From Bacteroides thetaiotaomicron VPI-5482 (lineage in GTDB: Bacteria; Bacteroidota; Bacteroidia; Bacteroidales; Bacteroidaceae): 64,000 nucleotides of DNA. The stretch lies in the NCBI RefSeq assembly GCF_000011065.1, contig NC_004663.1:744001-808000 (forward strand), given 5' to 3'. The translations under genes and the position numbers were made by a program. Under the pieces are notes generated by a model that was not told the DNA's origin, did no database searches, and saw nothing but the letters and a program-made list of their open reading frames with translations. Shown piece after piece: positions 25,887 to 34,425 of the stretch (position 1 is the stretch's first letter; each line of letters opens with the position of its first letter).

Positions 25887-27440
25887 ATGGCTGAACAAAG
25901 AAGAAATTCCCGTAACACAAAATCAACTAAAGTACAACCGGTCAATGATTATGGTCGTATCCAACCTCAGGCACCGGAGCTGGAAGAGGCGGTGTTGGGT
26001 GCTTTAATGATTGAGAAGGATGCTTATTCGCTGGTGAGTGAGATTCTTCGCCCGGAGTCATTTTATGAGCATCGTCATCAGTTGATTTATGCTGCCATTA
26101 CTGATCTTGCCGTTAATCAGAAGCCGGTGGACATTCTGACGGTCAAAGAGCAGTTGAGCAAAAGAGGTGAGTTGGAAGAGGTCGGTGGACCGTTCTATAT
26201 TACTCAGTTGAGCAGTAAGGTTGCTTCTTCCGCACATATCGAATATCACGCCCGTATTATTGCACAAAAATCGTTGGCGCGCGAATTGATAACGTTTACC
26301 AGTAATATTCAAAGCAAGGCTTTTGATGAGACACTGGATGTGGACGACTTGATGCAGGAGGCGGAAGGCAAGCTGTTTGAGATTTCCCAGCAGAATATGA
26401 AGAAAGACTATACGCAGATTAATCCGGTAATTGACGAAGCGTATAAGCTGATTCAGAAAGCGGCTGCACGAACGGACGGTCTGAGTGGTCTTGAAAGTGG
26501 ATTTACGAAACTGGACAAGATGACCTCCGGTTGGCAGAACTCCGACCTTATTATAATCGCTGCCCGTCCTGCCATGGGCAAGACAGCTTTCGTGCTTTCT
26601 ATGGCTAAAAATATTGCTGTTGATTATCGGAATCCGGTAGCGTTGTTCTCTCTTGAAATGAGTAACGTCCAGTTGGTCAACCGTCTTATCACCAATGTTT
26701 GTGAGATTCCGAGTGAGAAGATCAAAAGTGGACAATTGGCAAGCTATGAGTGGCAACAGTTGGACTACAAACTGAAAGATCTGCTGGATGCTCCGCTTTA
26801 TGTGGATGATACTCCGTCTTTGTCTGTGTTTGAACTCCGGACCAAAGCACGTCGTCTGGTGCGTGAACATGGGGTGAGAATCATTATTATTGACTACCTT
26901 CAGTTGATGAATGCGAGTGGTATGGCATTCGGTAGCCGTCAGGAAGAGGTTAGTACGATATCCCGTTCGTTGAAAGGATTGGCGAAGGAGTTGAACATTC
27001 CCATTATAGCCTTGTCGCAGTTGAATCGTGGTGTGGAGAGTCGTGAAGGTATTGACGGTAAACGCCCTCAGTTGAGTGACCTTCGTGAATCCGGAGCCAT
27101 CGAGCAGGATGCCGATATGGTGTGTTTTATTCACCGTCCGGAATATTATAAGATTTATCAGGATGATCGTGGTAACGACCTTCGCGGTATGGCGGAAATT
27201 GTGATAGCCAAGCATCGTAATGGTGCGGTAGGTGAAGTCTTGCTCCGATTCAAAGGTGAGTTTACACGATTCTCTAATCCGGAAGATGATATGGTTATAC
27301 CGATGCCGGGTGAACCTGCAGGTGCCATGCTGGGGTCTAAACTGAATGCCGGTGCTATGCCTCCGCCTCCGCCGGAACCGGACTTTGTTCCGCAGGGAAA
27401 TAATCCGTTCGGTGCAACGGAAGGACCGTTACCTTTCTAA
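25887..27440 (+). CDS. dnaB: Replicative DNA helicase DnaB
   Basis: The 517-residue protein has the N-terminal DnaB domain (PQAPELEEAVLGALMIEKDAY), a linker, and the RecA-like domain with Walker A ARPAMGKTA near residue 226. SLEMSNVQLVNRL, Walker B IIIIDYLQLMN and SQLNRGVESR follow. It unwinds DNA at the replication fork as a hexamer. The C-terminal about 45 residues are Pro/Gly-rich, as in other Bacteroides DnaB proteins. No intein is present. Confidence 0.97.
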   Translation: MAEQRRNSRNTKSTKVQPVNDYGRIQPQAPELEEAVLGALMIEKDAYSLVSEILRPESFYEHRHQLIYAAITDLAVNQKPVDILTVKEQLSKRGELEEVGGPFYITQLSSKVASSAHIEYHARIIAQKSLARELITFTSNIQSKAFDETLDVDDLMQEAEGKLFEISQQNMKKDYTQINPVIDEAYKLIQKAAARTDGLSGLESGFTKLDKMTSGWQNSDLIIIAARPAMGKTAFVLSMAKNIAVDYRNPVALFSLEMSNVQLVNRLITNVCEIPSEKIKSGQLASYEWQQLDYKLKDLLDAPLYVDDTPSLSVFELRTKARRLVREHGVRIIIIDYLQLMNASGMAFGSRQEEVSTISRSLKGLAKELNIPIIALSQLNRGVESREGIDGKRPQLSDLRESGAIEQDADMVCFIHRPEYYKIYQDDRGNDLRGMAEIVIAKHRNGAVGEVLLRFKGEFTRFSNPEDDMVIPMPGEPAGAMLGSKLNAGAMPPPPPEPDFVPQGNNPFGATEGPLPF

Positions 27441-27491
27441 AAAACGTTCGTTTGGGTTGAATAGAAATGACCGCTTAGTCAGATGAAAATA

Positions 27492-27531
27492 ACCGCTCGA
27501 TTTACTCCAATCGAGCGGTCGATTATTTTTT
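27492..27531 (+). terminator. Terminator after dnaB
   Basis: ACCGCTCGATT 27492-27502 pairs perfectly with AATCGAGCGGT 27509-27519, and a T-rich run with TTTTTT follows. The rest of the 27441-27762 gap holds only this and the pheT promoter box. Confidence 0.85.
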
Positions 27532-27719
27532 ATAGAGTATAGCCGGGTTGTATTCTGATGGGGATAGGTGGCAAAAATGACAAAGAATACCCCTTTATTT
27601 TTTGCCACTTTGTCACCAACCATGAATTTATTGGGGAATAATACAGTCAGGTCCTTGTTAGTTTAGCTTCTCTTGACATTTTTCTCTCAAATCGTTCTAT
27701 GTCAACCGAAAAATCTTAT

Positions 27720-27727
27720 TAACTTTG
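27720..27727 (+). promoter_or_regulatory. -7 box of pheT promoter
   Basis: TAACTTTG matches TAnnTTTG 35 nt before the pheT start. No good TTG box is seen at the usual distance. Confidence 0.5.
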
Positions 27728-27762
27728 CGAAACTTTTTGAGAAACAATAAAAATTTAATTAT

Positions 27763-30225
27763 ATGAATATCTCTTATAACTGGCTGAAAGAGTATGTCAA
27801 CTTTGATTTGACCCCCGATGAAACGGCTGCTGCGCTGACCTCAATCGGCTTGGAAACAGGTGGTGTAGAAGAAGTGCAAACCATTAAGGGTGGTTTGGAA
27901 GGACTCGTAATCGGTGAAGTGCTGACTTGCGAAGAACATCCGAATTCCGACCATTTGCATATCACTACCGTCAATCTGGGAGACGGCGAACCTGTACAGA
28001 TTGTATGCGGTGCTCCGAATGTAGCTGCCGGACAGAAAGTAGTGGTTGCCACTTTGGGTACCAAACTTTATGACGGTGATGAATGCTTTACTATCAAGAA
28101 GTCAAAAATCCGTGGTGTAGAATCTACAGGGATGATTTGTGCAGAAGACGAAATCGGTATTGGTACCGATCATGCAGGAATCATCGTGTTGCCGGCTGAA
28201 GCTGTTCCGGGTACTCTCGCCAAAGACTATTATAATATCAAGAGTGACTACGTACTCGAAGTAGATATTACTCCTAACCGTGCAGACGCTTGCTCACACT
28301 ATGGTGTGGCCCGCGACTTGTATGCTTACCTGATTCAGAATGGCAAGCAGGCTACTTTGCAACGTCCATCTGTAGATGGATTTAAGGTGGAAAATCATGA
28401 TTTGGATATCGAAGTAGTGGTTGAAAACAGCGAAGCCTGTCCTCACTATGCCGGCGTTACGGTGAAAGGCGTTACTGTGAAGGAAAGCCCCGAATGGTTG
28501 CAGAATAAATTGCGCTTGATCGGTGTACGTCCTATTAATAATGTAGTGGATATTACTAATTATATCGTTCATGCTTTCGGTCAGCCATTGCATTGTTTCG
28601 ATGCCGGAAAGATAAAAGGCAATGAAGTAATTGTCAAGACATTGCCGGAAGGCACTCCATTCGTCACATTGGATGAAGTGGAACGCAAGTTGAGCGAACG
28701 CGATCTGATGATCTGCAACAAAGAAGAAGCGATGTGTATTGCCGGTGTATTCGGCGGACTGGATTCCGGTTCTACGGAAGCTACGACAGATGTATTTATC
28801 GAAAGCGCTTATTTCCATCCTACATGGGTGCGTAAGACTGCCCGTCGTCACGGTCTGAATACGGATGCTTCTTTCCGTTTCGAACGTGGCATCGATCCGA
28901 ACGGAGTAATCTATTGTCTGAAACTGGCTGCTCTGATGGTGAAAGAACTGGCCGGTGGCACTATCTCATCCGAAATTAAGGATGTTTGCGTTGCAGTTCC
29001 ACAAGACTTTATGGTAGAACTTTCTTATGAGAAAGTAAATTCGCTGATTGGTAAAGTGATTCCCGTGGAAACGATCAAGAGCATTGTTACCAGCCTGGAA
29101 ATGAAAATCATGAATGAGACAGTTGACGGACTGACATTGGCCGTTCCTCCTTATCGTGTAGACGTACAGCGTGATTGCGATGTGATCGAAGATATTCTAC
29201 GTATCTATGGATATAATAATGTAGAAATCCCGACTACGCTGAACTCCAGTCTGACAACCAAGGGTGAGCATGATAAATCAAACAAATTACAGAATCTGGT
29301 TGCAGAACAGCTGGTTGGCTGTGGCTTCAATGAAATACTGAATAATTCTCTGACTCGTGCCGCTTACTACGACGGTCTGGAGAACTATTCATCCAACCAT
29401 CTGGTGATGCTGCTGAATCCACTGAGTGCCGATCTGAACTGTATGCGTCAGACATTGCTGTTCGGTGGACTGGAAAGTATCGCTCACAATGCAAACCGCA
29501 AGAATGCCGATTTGAAATTCTTCGAATTCGGTAACTGCTATTACTTCGATGCGGACAAGAAGAATCCGGAAAAAGTACTGGCTACCTATTCGGAAGACTA
29601 TCACTTGGGTTTGTGGGTGACTGGAAAGAAAGTAGCCAACTCATGGGCACACCCGGATGAAAACAGTTCGGTATACGAATTGAAGGCTTATGTAGAGAAT
29701 ATATTGAAGCGCCTGGGACTGGATTTGCACAACCTGGTAGTTGGCAATCTGACTGACGATATTTTCGCTACCGCACTTTCTGTTCATACCAAGGGGGGGA
29801 AGCGTCTTGCCTCTTTCGGTGTTGTGACGAAGAAACTGCTGAAAGCATTCGATATAGATAATGAGGTGTATTATGCCGACTTGAACTGGAAAGAACTGAT
29901 GAAGGCTATCCGTTCAGTGAAGATCAGCTACAAGGAAATTTCCAAATTCCCTGCTGTGAAGCGTGACTTGGCATTGTTGCTCGACAAGAACGTACAGTTT
30001 GCCGAAATCGAAAAAATCGCTTACGATACAGAAAAGAAACTGCTGAAAGAAGTGGAACTCTTCGATGTATACGAAGGTAAGAACATCGAAGCAGGTAAGA
30101 AATCGTATGCGGTCAGCTTCCTGCTTCAGGATGAAACTCAGACGCTGAACGATAAGATGATCGATAAGATCATGTCTAAACTGGTGAAGAATCTGGAAGA
30201 TAAGCTGAATGCAAAATTGAGATAA
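27763..30225 (+). CDS. pheT: Phenylalanine--tRNA ligase beta subunit
   Basis: The 820-residue protein has the usual domains: the N-terminal tRNA-binding OB fold (GLVIGEVLTCEEHPNSDHLHITTVNLG), the B3/B4 domain, a B5 domain, and the class II-like core. A C-terminal FDX-ACB anticodon-binding domain (SKFPAVKRDLALLLDKNVQF) ends it. It pairs with PheS, which is not in this window, to charge tRNA-Phe and edit misacylated Tyr. Length is normal. The downstream yebC gene is probably cotranscribed. Confidence 0.97.
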   Translation: MNISYNWLKEYVNFDLTPDETAAALTSIGLETGGVEEVQTIKGGLEGLVIGEVLTCEEHPNSDHLHITTVNLGDGEPVQIVCGAPNVAAGQKVVVATLGTKLYDGDECFTIKKSKIRGVESTGMICAEDEIGIGTDHAGIIVLPAEAVPGTLAKDYYNIKSDYVLEVDITPNRADACSHYGVARDLYAYLIQNGKQATLQRPSVDGFKVENHDLDIEVVVENSEACPHYAGVTVKGVTVKESPEWLQNKLRLIGVRPINNVVDITNYIVHAFGQPLHCFDAGKIKGNEVIVKTLPEGTPFVTLDEVERKLSERDLMICNKEEAMCIAGVFGGLDSGSTEATTDVFIESAYFHPTWVRKTARRHGLNTDASFRFERGIDPNGVIYCLKLAALMVKELAGGTISSEIKDVCVAVPQDFMVELSYEKVNSLIGKVIPVETIKSIVTSLEMKIMNETVDGLTLAVPPYRVDVQRDCDVIEDILRIYGYNNVEIPTTLNSSLTTKGEHDKSNKLQNLVAEQLVGCGFNEILNNSLTRAAYYDGLENYSSNHLVMLLNPLSADLNCMRQTLLFGGLESIAHNANRKNADLKFFEFGNCYYFDADKKNPEKVLATYSEDYHLGLWVTGKKVANSWAHPDENSSVYELKAYVENILKRLGLDLHNLVVGNLTDDIFATALSVHTKGGKRLASFGVVTKKLLKAFDIDNEVYYADLNWKELMKAIRSVKISYKEISKFPAVKRDLALLLDKNVQFAEIEKIAYDTEKKLLKEVELFDVYEGKNIEAGKKSYAVSFLLQDETQTLNDKMIDKIMSKLVKNLEDKLNAKLR

Positions 30226-30260
30226 ATTTAAAATTCACAATTCAAAATTAATACAAACCA

Positions 30261-31004
30261 ATGGGAAGAGCATTTGAATATAGAAAAGCCGCAAAGCTGA
30301 AAAGATGGGGCCACATGGCTAAAACATTTACAAGACTGGGTAAACAGATCGCTATTGCCGTGAAGGCGGGTGGTCCGGAACCGGAAAATAACCCGACACT
30401 GCGTTCGGTCATCGCTACTTGTAAGCGTGAGAATATGCCGAAGGACAATATCGAACGTGCGATTAAGAATGCAATGGGTAAGGACCAGAGCGACTACAAG
30501 AGCATGACTTACGAAGGATACGGTCCTCACGGAATTGCTGTCTTTGTAGATACGCTGACTGATAATACGACTCGTACGGTAGCCGATGTACGCTCTGTAT
30601 TCAATAAATTTGGTGGTAACCTCGGAACAATGGGATCATTGGCTTTCCTTTTCGACCATAAATGTATGTTCACTTTCAAGATAAAGGACGGCATGGATAT
30701 GGAAGAACTGATCCTTGATCTGATTGATTACGACGTAGAAGATGAGTACGAACAGGATGACGAAGAAGGAACAATCACTATCTACGGTGATCCTAAGAGC
30801 TATGCCGCTATTCAGAAACATCTTGAAGAGTGTGGCTTCGAGGATGTCGGCGGTGATTTTACTTATATCCCGAACGATCTGAAAGAGGTAACCCCGGAAC
30901 AACGCGAAACTTTAGATAAGATGATAGAACGTCTTGAAGAATTTGATGACGTGCAGACTGTTTATACAAACATGAAGCCGGAAGAAGGCGGAAACGAGGA
31001 GTAA
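30261..31004 (+). CDS. yebC: YebC/PmpR-family (TACO1-like) protein
   Basis: The 247-residue protein shows the family signature MGRAFEYRKAAKLKRWGHMAK, then AGGPEPENNPTLRSVI, MPKDNIERAIKNAMG, YEGYGPHGIAVFVDTLTDN and GGNLGTMGSLAFLFD. Members were named transcription regulators, and TACO1 and some YebC proteins help ribosomes through proline-rich stretches. The acidic C-terminal tail is longer than in E. coli. It is cytosolic and follows pheT by 35 bases. Confidence 0.93.
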   Translation: MGRAFEYRKAAKLKRWGHMAKTFTRLGKQIAIAVKAGGPEPENNPTLRSVIATCKRENMPKDNIERAIKNAMGKDQSDYKSMTYEGYGPHGIAVFVDTLTDNTTRTVADVRSVFNKFGGNLGTMGSLAFLFDHKCMFTFKIKDGMDMEELILDLIDYDVEDEYEQDDEEGTITIYGDPKSYAAIQKHLEECGFEDVGGDFTYIPNDLKEVTPEQRETLDKMIERLEEFDDVQTVYTNMKPEEGGNEE

Positions 31005-31011
31005 GTGGATT

Positions 31012-31257
31012 ATGGAATATGTTTATAGAACCCAGGGTACTTGCAGCACAAACATCGAACTGAATGTAGAAGATGGAGTTGTGAAGGAAGTTGCCTTTTG
31101 GGGAGGATGTAACGGAAATCTTCAGGGACTTTCACGTCTGGTAAAGGGAATGAAGGTAGAAGAGGTTATCAAGAAACTTGAAGGAGTACGTTGCAGTGGC
31201 AGACCGACGTCCTGTCCCGATCAGTTGTGCCATGCACTGCATGAAATGGGATATTAA
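31012..31257 (+). CDS. TSCPD-domain protein
   Basis: This 81-residue protein has the TSCPD motif in RPTSCPDQLCHALHEMG, and spaced cysteines at GTCSTN, GGCNGN and RCSGRP. The domain is also found at the C-terminus of some B12-dependent ribonucleotide reductases, and standalone forms (TIGR03905-like) are of unknown function. The four cysteines could bind metal; that is inference. It begins 7 bases after yebC and ends the operon before the terminator at 31289. Confidence 0.85.
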   Translation: MEYVYRTQGTCSTNIELNVEDGVVKEVAFWGGCNGNLQGLSRLVKGMKVEEVIKKLEGVRCSGRPTSCPDQLCHALHEMGY

Positions 31258-31288
31258 CGGAAGTCTCCCTTTATAAAATATACACTGG

Positions 31289-31320
31289 CCTCCGGCAATT
31301 CATTTTGCCGGAGGTTTTTT
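31289..31320 (+). terminator. Terminator of pheT-yebC-TSCPD
   Basis: CCTCCGGCAA 31289-31298 pairs with TTGCCGGAGG 31305-31314, followed by TTTTTT. Confidence 0.93.
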
Positions 31321-31365
31321 ATTGTGCCGTACCTTTCCCTATTTGTCGGTATTTTGAACCAAAAT

Positions 31366-31397
31366 CGACCTTCGGTCGTTATTTATAAGTATATTTG
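31366..31397 (+). promoter_or_regulatory. mntH promoter with overlapping inverted repeat
   Basis: TATATTTG at 31390-31397 is an exact -7 box 22 nt before the start codon. Upstream, CGACC 31366-31370 and GGTCG 31374-31378 form an inverted repeat around TTC, in the place where RNA polymerase contacts the -33 region. A metal-dependent repressor site is an attractive reading for a Mn/Fe importer but is inference. Confidence 0.5.
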
Positions 31398-31418
31398 TGC
31401 TGAATAAACTATTATGCA

Positions 31419-32675
31419 ATGATGAAGAATATTTTTCAAGACTTGAAACGGAAAGATCATAAACGTTATCTGGGCGGACTGGATGTTTTTAAATATATTG
31501 GTCCCGGACTTTTGGTAACTGTCGGATTTATTGATCCGGGCAACTGGGCATCAAATTTTGCCGCAGGTTCCGAGTTCGGCTATTCACTTCTTTGGGTGGT
31601 CACCTTATCCACTATCATGTTGATTGTCCTCCAGCATAATGTTGCTCACTTGGGGATTGTTACGGGGCTTTGCCTTTCGGAAGCCGCTACGAAATATACT
31701 CCTAAATGGGTATCCCGTCCTATTTTGGGTACGGCGGTATTGGCGTCTATTTCTACTTCATTGGCTGAGATTCTGGGAGGAGCCATCGCATTGGAGATGC
31801 TGTTTGATATGCCTATTATGTGGGGGGCGGTGCTGACCACACTTTTTGTCTCCATCATGCTCTTTACCAACTCCTATAAAAAGATAGAACGTTCCATTAT
31901 TGCTTTTGTCTCGGTGATCGGTCTTTCATTTATTTATGAATTGTTTCTGGTAGAAATAGACTGGCCGGCTGCGACGATGGGTTGGGTGACGCCTGCTTTC
32001 CCGAAGGGTAGTATGCTGATTATTATGAGTGTGCTGGGAGCGGTTGTGATGCCTCATAATCTGTTTCTGCATTCGGAAGTAATACAGAGTCACGAGTATA
32101 ATAAGAAAGACGATGCGTCTATCAAGAAAGTATTGAAATACGAGTTGTTCGATACGCTTTTCTCGATGATCGTTGGCTGGGCAATTAACAGTGCTATGAT
32201 TCTGCTGGCTGCTGCTACTTTCTTTAAAAGCGGCATTCAGGTGGAAGAATTGCAACAAGCCAAATCACTGCTTGAACCTTTGTTGGGAAGTAATGCGGCA
32301 ATCGTATTCGCATTGGCTCTGTTGATGGCAGGTATTTCGTCCACTATAACAAGCGGAATGGCGGCAGGTTCTATCTTTGCAGGTATCTTTGGAGAGTCAT
32401 ATCATATTAAAGACAGTCACTCGCAGGTAGGAGTAATCCTTTCGTTGGGAATTGCGCTGTTGCTGATTTTCTTTATTGGCGATCCATTCAAGGGATTACT
32501 GATTTCGCAGATGATATTGAGTATTCAGTTGCCTTTCACGGTATTCCTGCAAGTAGGGCTGACTTCATCCCGAAAGGTAATGGGGAATTATGTCAATAGC
32601 CGTTGGAGTACTTTTGTATTATATGCTATTGCAGTCATTGTTTCGGTATTGAATATAATGCTGCTGTTTTCATAA
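31419..32675 (+). CDS. mntH: Nramp-family divalent metal importer (MntH-type)
   Basis: The 418-residue protein has about 11 membrane helices with the two hallmark metal-site motifs: DPGN in VGFIDPGNWASN (helix 1) and MPH in GAVVMPHNLFLHS (helix 6). It imports Mn2+ or Fe2+ with protons. Two adjacent ATGs are possible starts and make little difference. Xth and the C_GCAxxG protein follow on the same strand, 27 and 14 bases apart. Confidence 0.93.
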   Translation: MMKNIFQDLKRKDHKRYLGGLDVFKYIGPGLLVTVGFIDPGNWASNFAAGSEFGYSLLWVVTLSTIMLIVLQHNVAHLGIVTGLCLSEAATKYTPKWVSRPILGTAVLASISTSLAEILGGAIALEMLFDMPIMWGAVLTTLFVSIMLFTNSYKKIERSIIAFVSVIGLSFIYELFLVEIDWPAATMGWVTPAFPKGSMLIIMSVLGAVVMPHNLFLHSEVIQSHEYNKKDDASIKKVLKYELFDTLFSMIVGWAINSAMILLAAATFFKSGIQVEELQQAKSLLEPLLGSNAAIVFALALLMAGISSTITSGMAAGSIFAGIFGESYHIKDSHSQVGVILSLGIALLLIFFIGDPFKGLLISQMILSIQLPFTVFLQVGLTSSRKVMGNYVNSRWSTFVLYAIAVIVSVLNIMLLFS

Positions 32676-32702
32676 AACGAACATAAATCTATAAACTATA
32701 AA

Positions 32703-33467
32703 ATGATGAAGATTATTACTTATAATGTGAACGGGCTTCGTGCTGCCGCTTCTAAAGGTTTGCCGGAATGGCTGGTGCAGGAGAATCCGGATATTCTTTG
32801 TCTGCAAGAGACAAAACTACAGCCGGACCAATATCCGGCAGAAGTATTTGAAGCTTTGGGTTACAAGGCTTATCTCTATTCTGCACAAAAGAAGGGATAC
32901 AGCGGTGTGGCGATCCTTACTAAGCAGGAACCCGATCATGTGGAATATGGTATGGGGATAGAAGCTTATGACAATGAAGGGCGTTTTATCCGTGCGGATT
33001 TTGGCGACTTGTCCGTAGTCAGTGTTTATCATCCTTCGGGAACGAGCGGAGACGAACGGCAGGCATTTAAAATGGTGTGGCTGGAAGACTTTCAGAAATA
33101 TGTGACAGAGCTGCGCAAGACTCGTCCGAACCTTATCCTTTGCGGTGACTATAATATCTGTCATGAGCCGATTGATATTCATGATCCTGTCCGGAATGCC
33201 ACGAACAGCGGCTTCCTGCCCGAAGAACGGGAATGGATGACTCGTTTCCTTTCTGCAGGATTTATTGATTCTTTCCGTCTGCTCTATCCGGAGAAACAGG
33301 AGTATACGTGGTGGAGCTATCGTTTTAATTCGCGTGCCAAGAATAAAGGCTGGCGGATTGACTATTGCATGACCAGTGAGCCGGTACGTCCGATGCTGAA
33401 AAGTGCCAGCATACTGAACGATGCCGTACATTCAGATCATTGTCCAATGGCTTTGGAAATAGAATAA
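32703..33467 (+). CDS. xth: Exodeoxyribonuclease III (AP endonuclease)
   Basis: The 254-residue EEP nuclease has ITYNVNGLRAA, CLQETKLQ (metal-binding Glu), GDYNICH (Asn/Asp), RIDYCMTS and DHCPMALEI (catalytic Asp-His). It removes abasic-site and 3'-blocking damage in base excision repair. The length is standard. It is likely cotranscribed with mntH. Confidence 0.93.
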   Translation: MMKIITYNVNGLRAAASKGLPEWLVQENPDILCLQETKLQPDQYPAEVFEALGYKAYLYSAQKKGYSGVAILTKQEPDHVEYGMGIEAYDNEGRFIRADFGDLSVVSVYHPSGTSGDERQAFKMVWLEDFQKYVTELRKTRPNLILCGDYNICHEPIDIHDPVRNATNSGFLPEEREWMTRFLSAGFIDSFRLLYPEKQEYTWWSYRFNSRAKNKGWRIDYCMTSEPVRPMLKSASILNDAVHSDHCPMALEIE

Positions 33468-33481
33468 AAACAGAAAATAGC

Positions 33482-33940
33482 ATGGAAGATAGAATACAAA
33501 AAGCTGTAGAACTTTTTAAGAGCGGATATAACTGCTCGCAGTCTGTAGTAGCTGCATTTGCCGATATGTATGGTTTCACACAGGAGCAGGCAGTGCGTAT
33601 GTCAGCCTCTTTTGGCGGAGGAATCGGGCGGATGCGTGAGACATGCGGGGCTGCTTGCGGACTGTTCCTGATAGCCGGACTGGAAACCGGAGCTACCGAA
33701 GCGACAGATCGTGAAGGAAAAGCTGCAAACTATGCGGTAGTGCAGGAATTGGCTGCCGAATTTAAAAAACGCAACGGGTCGTTGATTTGCGGAGAATTGT
33801 TGGGATTAAAGAAAAAAGAGCCGATTTCGACTGTTCCCGAAGAACGTAATACTCAATATTATAGCAAACGTCCGTGTGCTAAAATGGTGGAAGAGGCGGC
33901 AAGAATCTGGGTAGAATACCTCGAAAAACACCCTAAATAA
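33482..33940 (+). CDS. C_GCAxxG_C_C family protein
   Basis: The protein is 152 residues from ATG 33482. The frame is open from 33440 but that would overlap xth, and the internal ATG sits 14 bases after the xth stop. It contains SGYNCSQSVVAAFADMYG, SFGGGIGRMRETCGAACGLF (the C-GCAxxG motif), LICGELLG and RPCAKMVEEA. The conserved cysteines suggest a redox or metal role. The family is found near oxidoreductases and redox genes but has no proven function. Confidence 0.88.
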   Translation: MEDRIQKAVELFKSGYNCSQSVVAAFADMYGFTQEQAVRMSASFGGGIGRMRETCGAACGLFLIAGLETGATEATDREGKAANYAVVQELAAEFKKRNGSLICGELLGLKKKEPISTVPEERNTQYYSKRPCAKMVEEAARIWVEYLEKHPK

Positions 33941-34014
33941 GGGGATAAAATGCTTTTTTATTACAAAATCAGCAAAAAAAGATTCAATAAAGTGTTATAT
34001 AACATAAAAATAAC

Positions 34015-34022
34015 TATCTTTG
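34015..34022 (+). promoter_or_regulatory. -7 box of the winged-helix gene
   Basis: TATCTTTG, an exact TAnnTTTG box, lies 74 nt upstream of the start at 34097. Confidence 0.55.
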
Positions 34023-34096
34023 TCCCCGAAATAAAATCTGAAAGCTTTCGGGCCGGATGATTTTTAAAGCATGTCTAACTATAATTTCAAAAGCAA

Positions 34097-34297
34097 ATGT
34101 TGAAAGAAAAAGCAGGTGTAATCGCAGGTAATATCTGGAATGCACTGAATGAAACAGAAGGAATGACTGCCAAGCAACTGAAAAAAGCAACTAAATTGGT
34201 TGACAAAGATTTGTTCCTCGGCCTTGGCTGGTTATTGAGAGAAGATAAAGTTTCTGCTGAAGAAGTAGAAGGTGAACTCTTCATCAAATTGATCTAA
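34097..34297 (+). CDS. Small winged helix-turn-helix protein (DUF2582-like)
   Basis: The 66-residue protein reads as a compact winged helix: EKAGVIAGNIWNALNETEG, MTAKQLKKATKLVDKDLFLG, LGWLLREDKVSAEEVEG and ELFIKLI. It resembles the Bacteroidetes DUF2582 winged-helix family. DNA or protein binding is plausible, but a target is not known. It stands alone with its own promoter box and terminator, so it is a single-gene unit. Confidence 0.8.
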   Translation: MLKEKAGVIAGNIWNALNETEGMTAKQLKKATKLVDKDLFLGLGWLLREDKVSAEEVEGELFIKLI

Positions 34298-34320
34298 GCG
34301 AGTAACTCACTTAAGCAATA

Positions 34321-34367
34321 AAAAAATGCGTTGGTACATGATTATAATGTTATCAACGCATTTTTTT
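34321..34367 (+). terminator. Terminator of the winged-helix gene
   Basis: AAAAAATGCGTTG 34321-34333 pairs with CAACGCATTTTTT from 34354, with a 20-nt loop. The A/T arms make it likely bidirectional. Confidence 0.88.
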
Positions 34368-34384
34368 ATATTCCGCCATTTACG

Positions 34385-34392
34385 TATCTTTG
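34385..34392 (+). promoter_or_regulatory. -7 box of lepA promoter
   Basis: TATCTTTG, exact TAnnTTTG, 33 nt before the lepA start. Confidence 0.55.
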
Positions 34393-34425
34393 CACACCAA
34401 AAAGACAAAATAATAAGAATTCAGA

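Noticed and set aside
26058..27215. 385-codon open frame on the - strand
   Set aside because: It is the antisense of dnaB with shadow composition, and no domain is visible.
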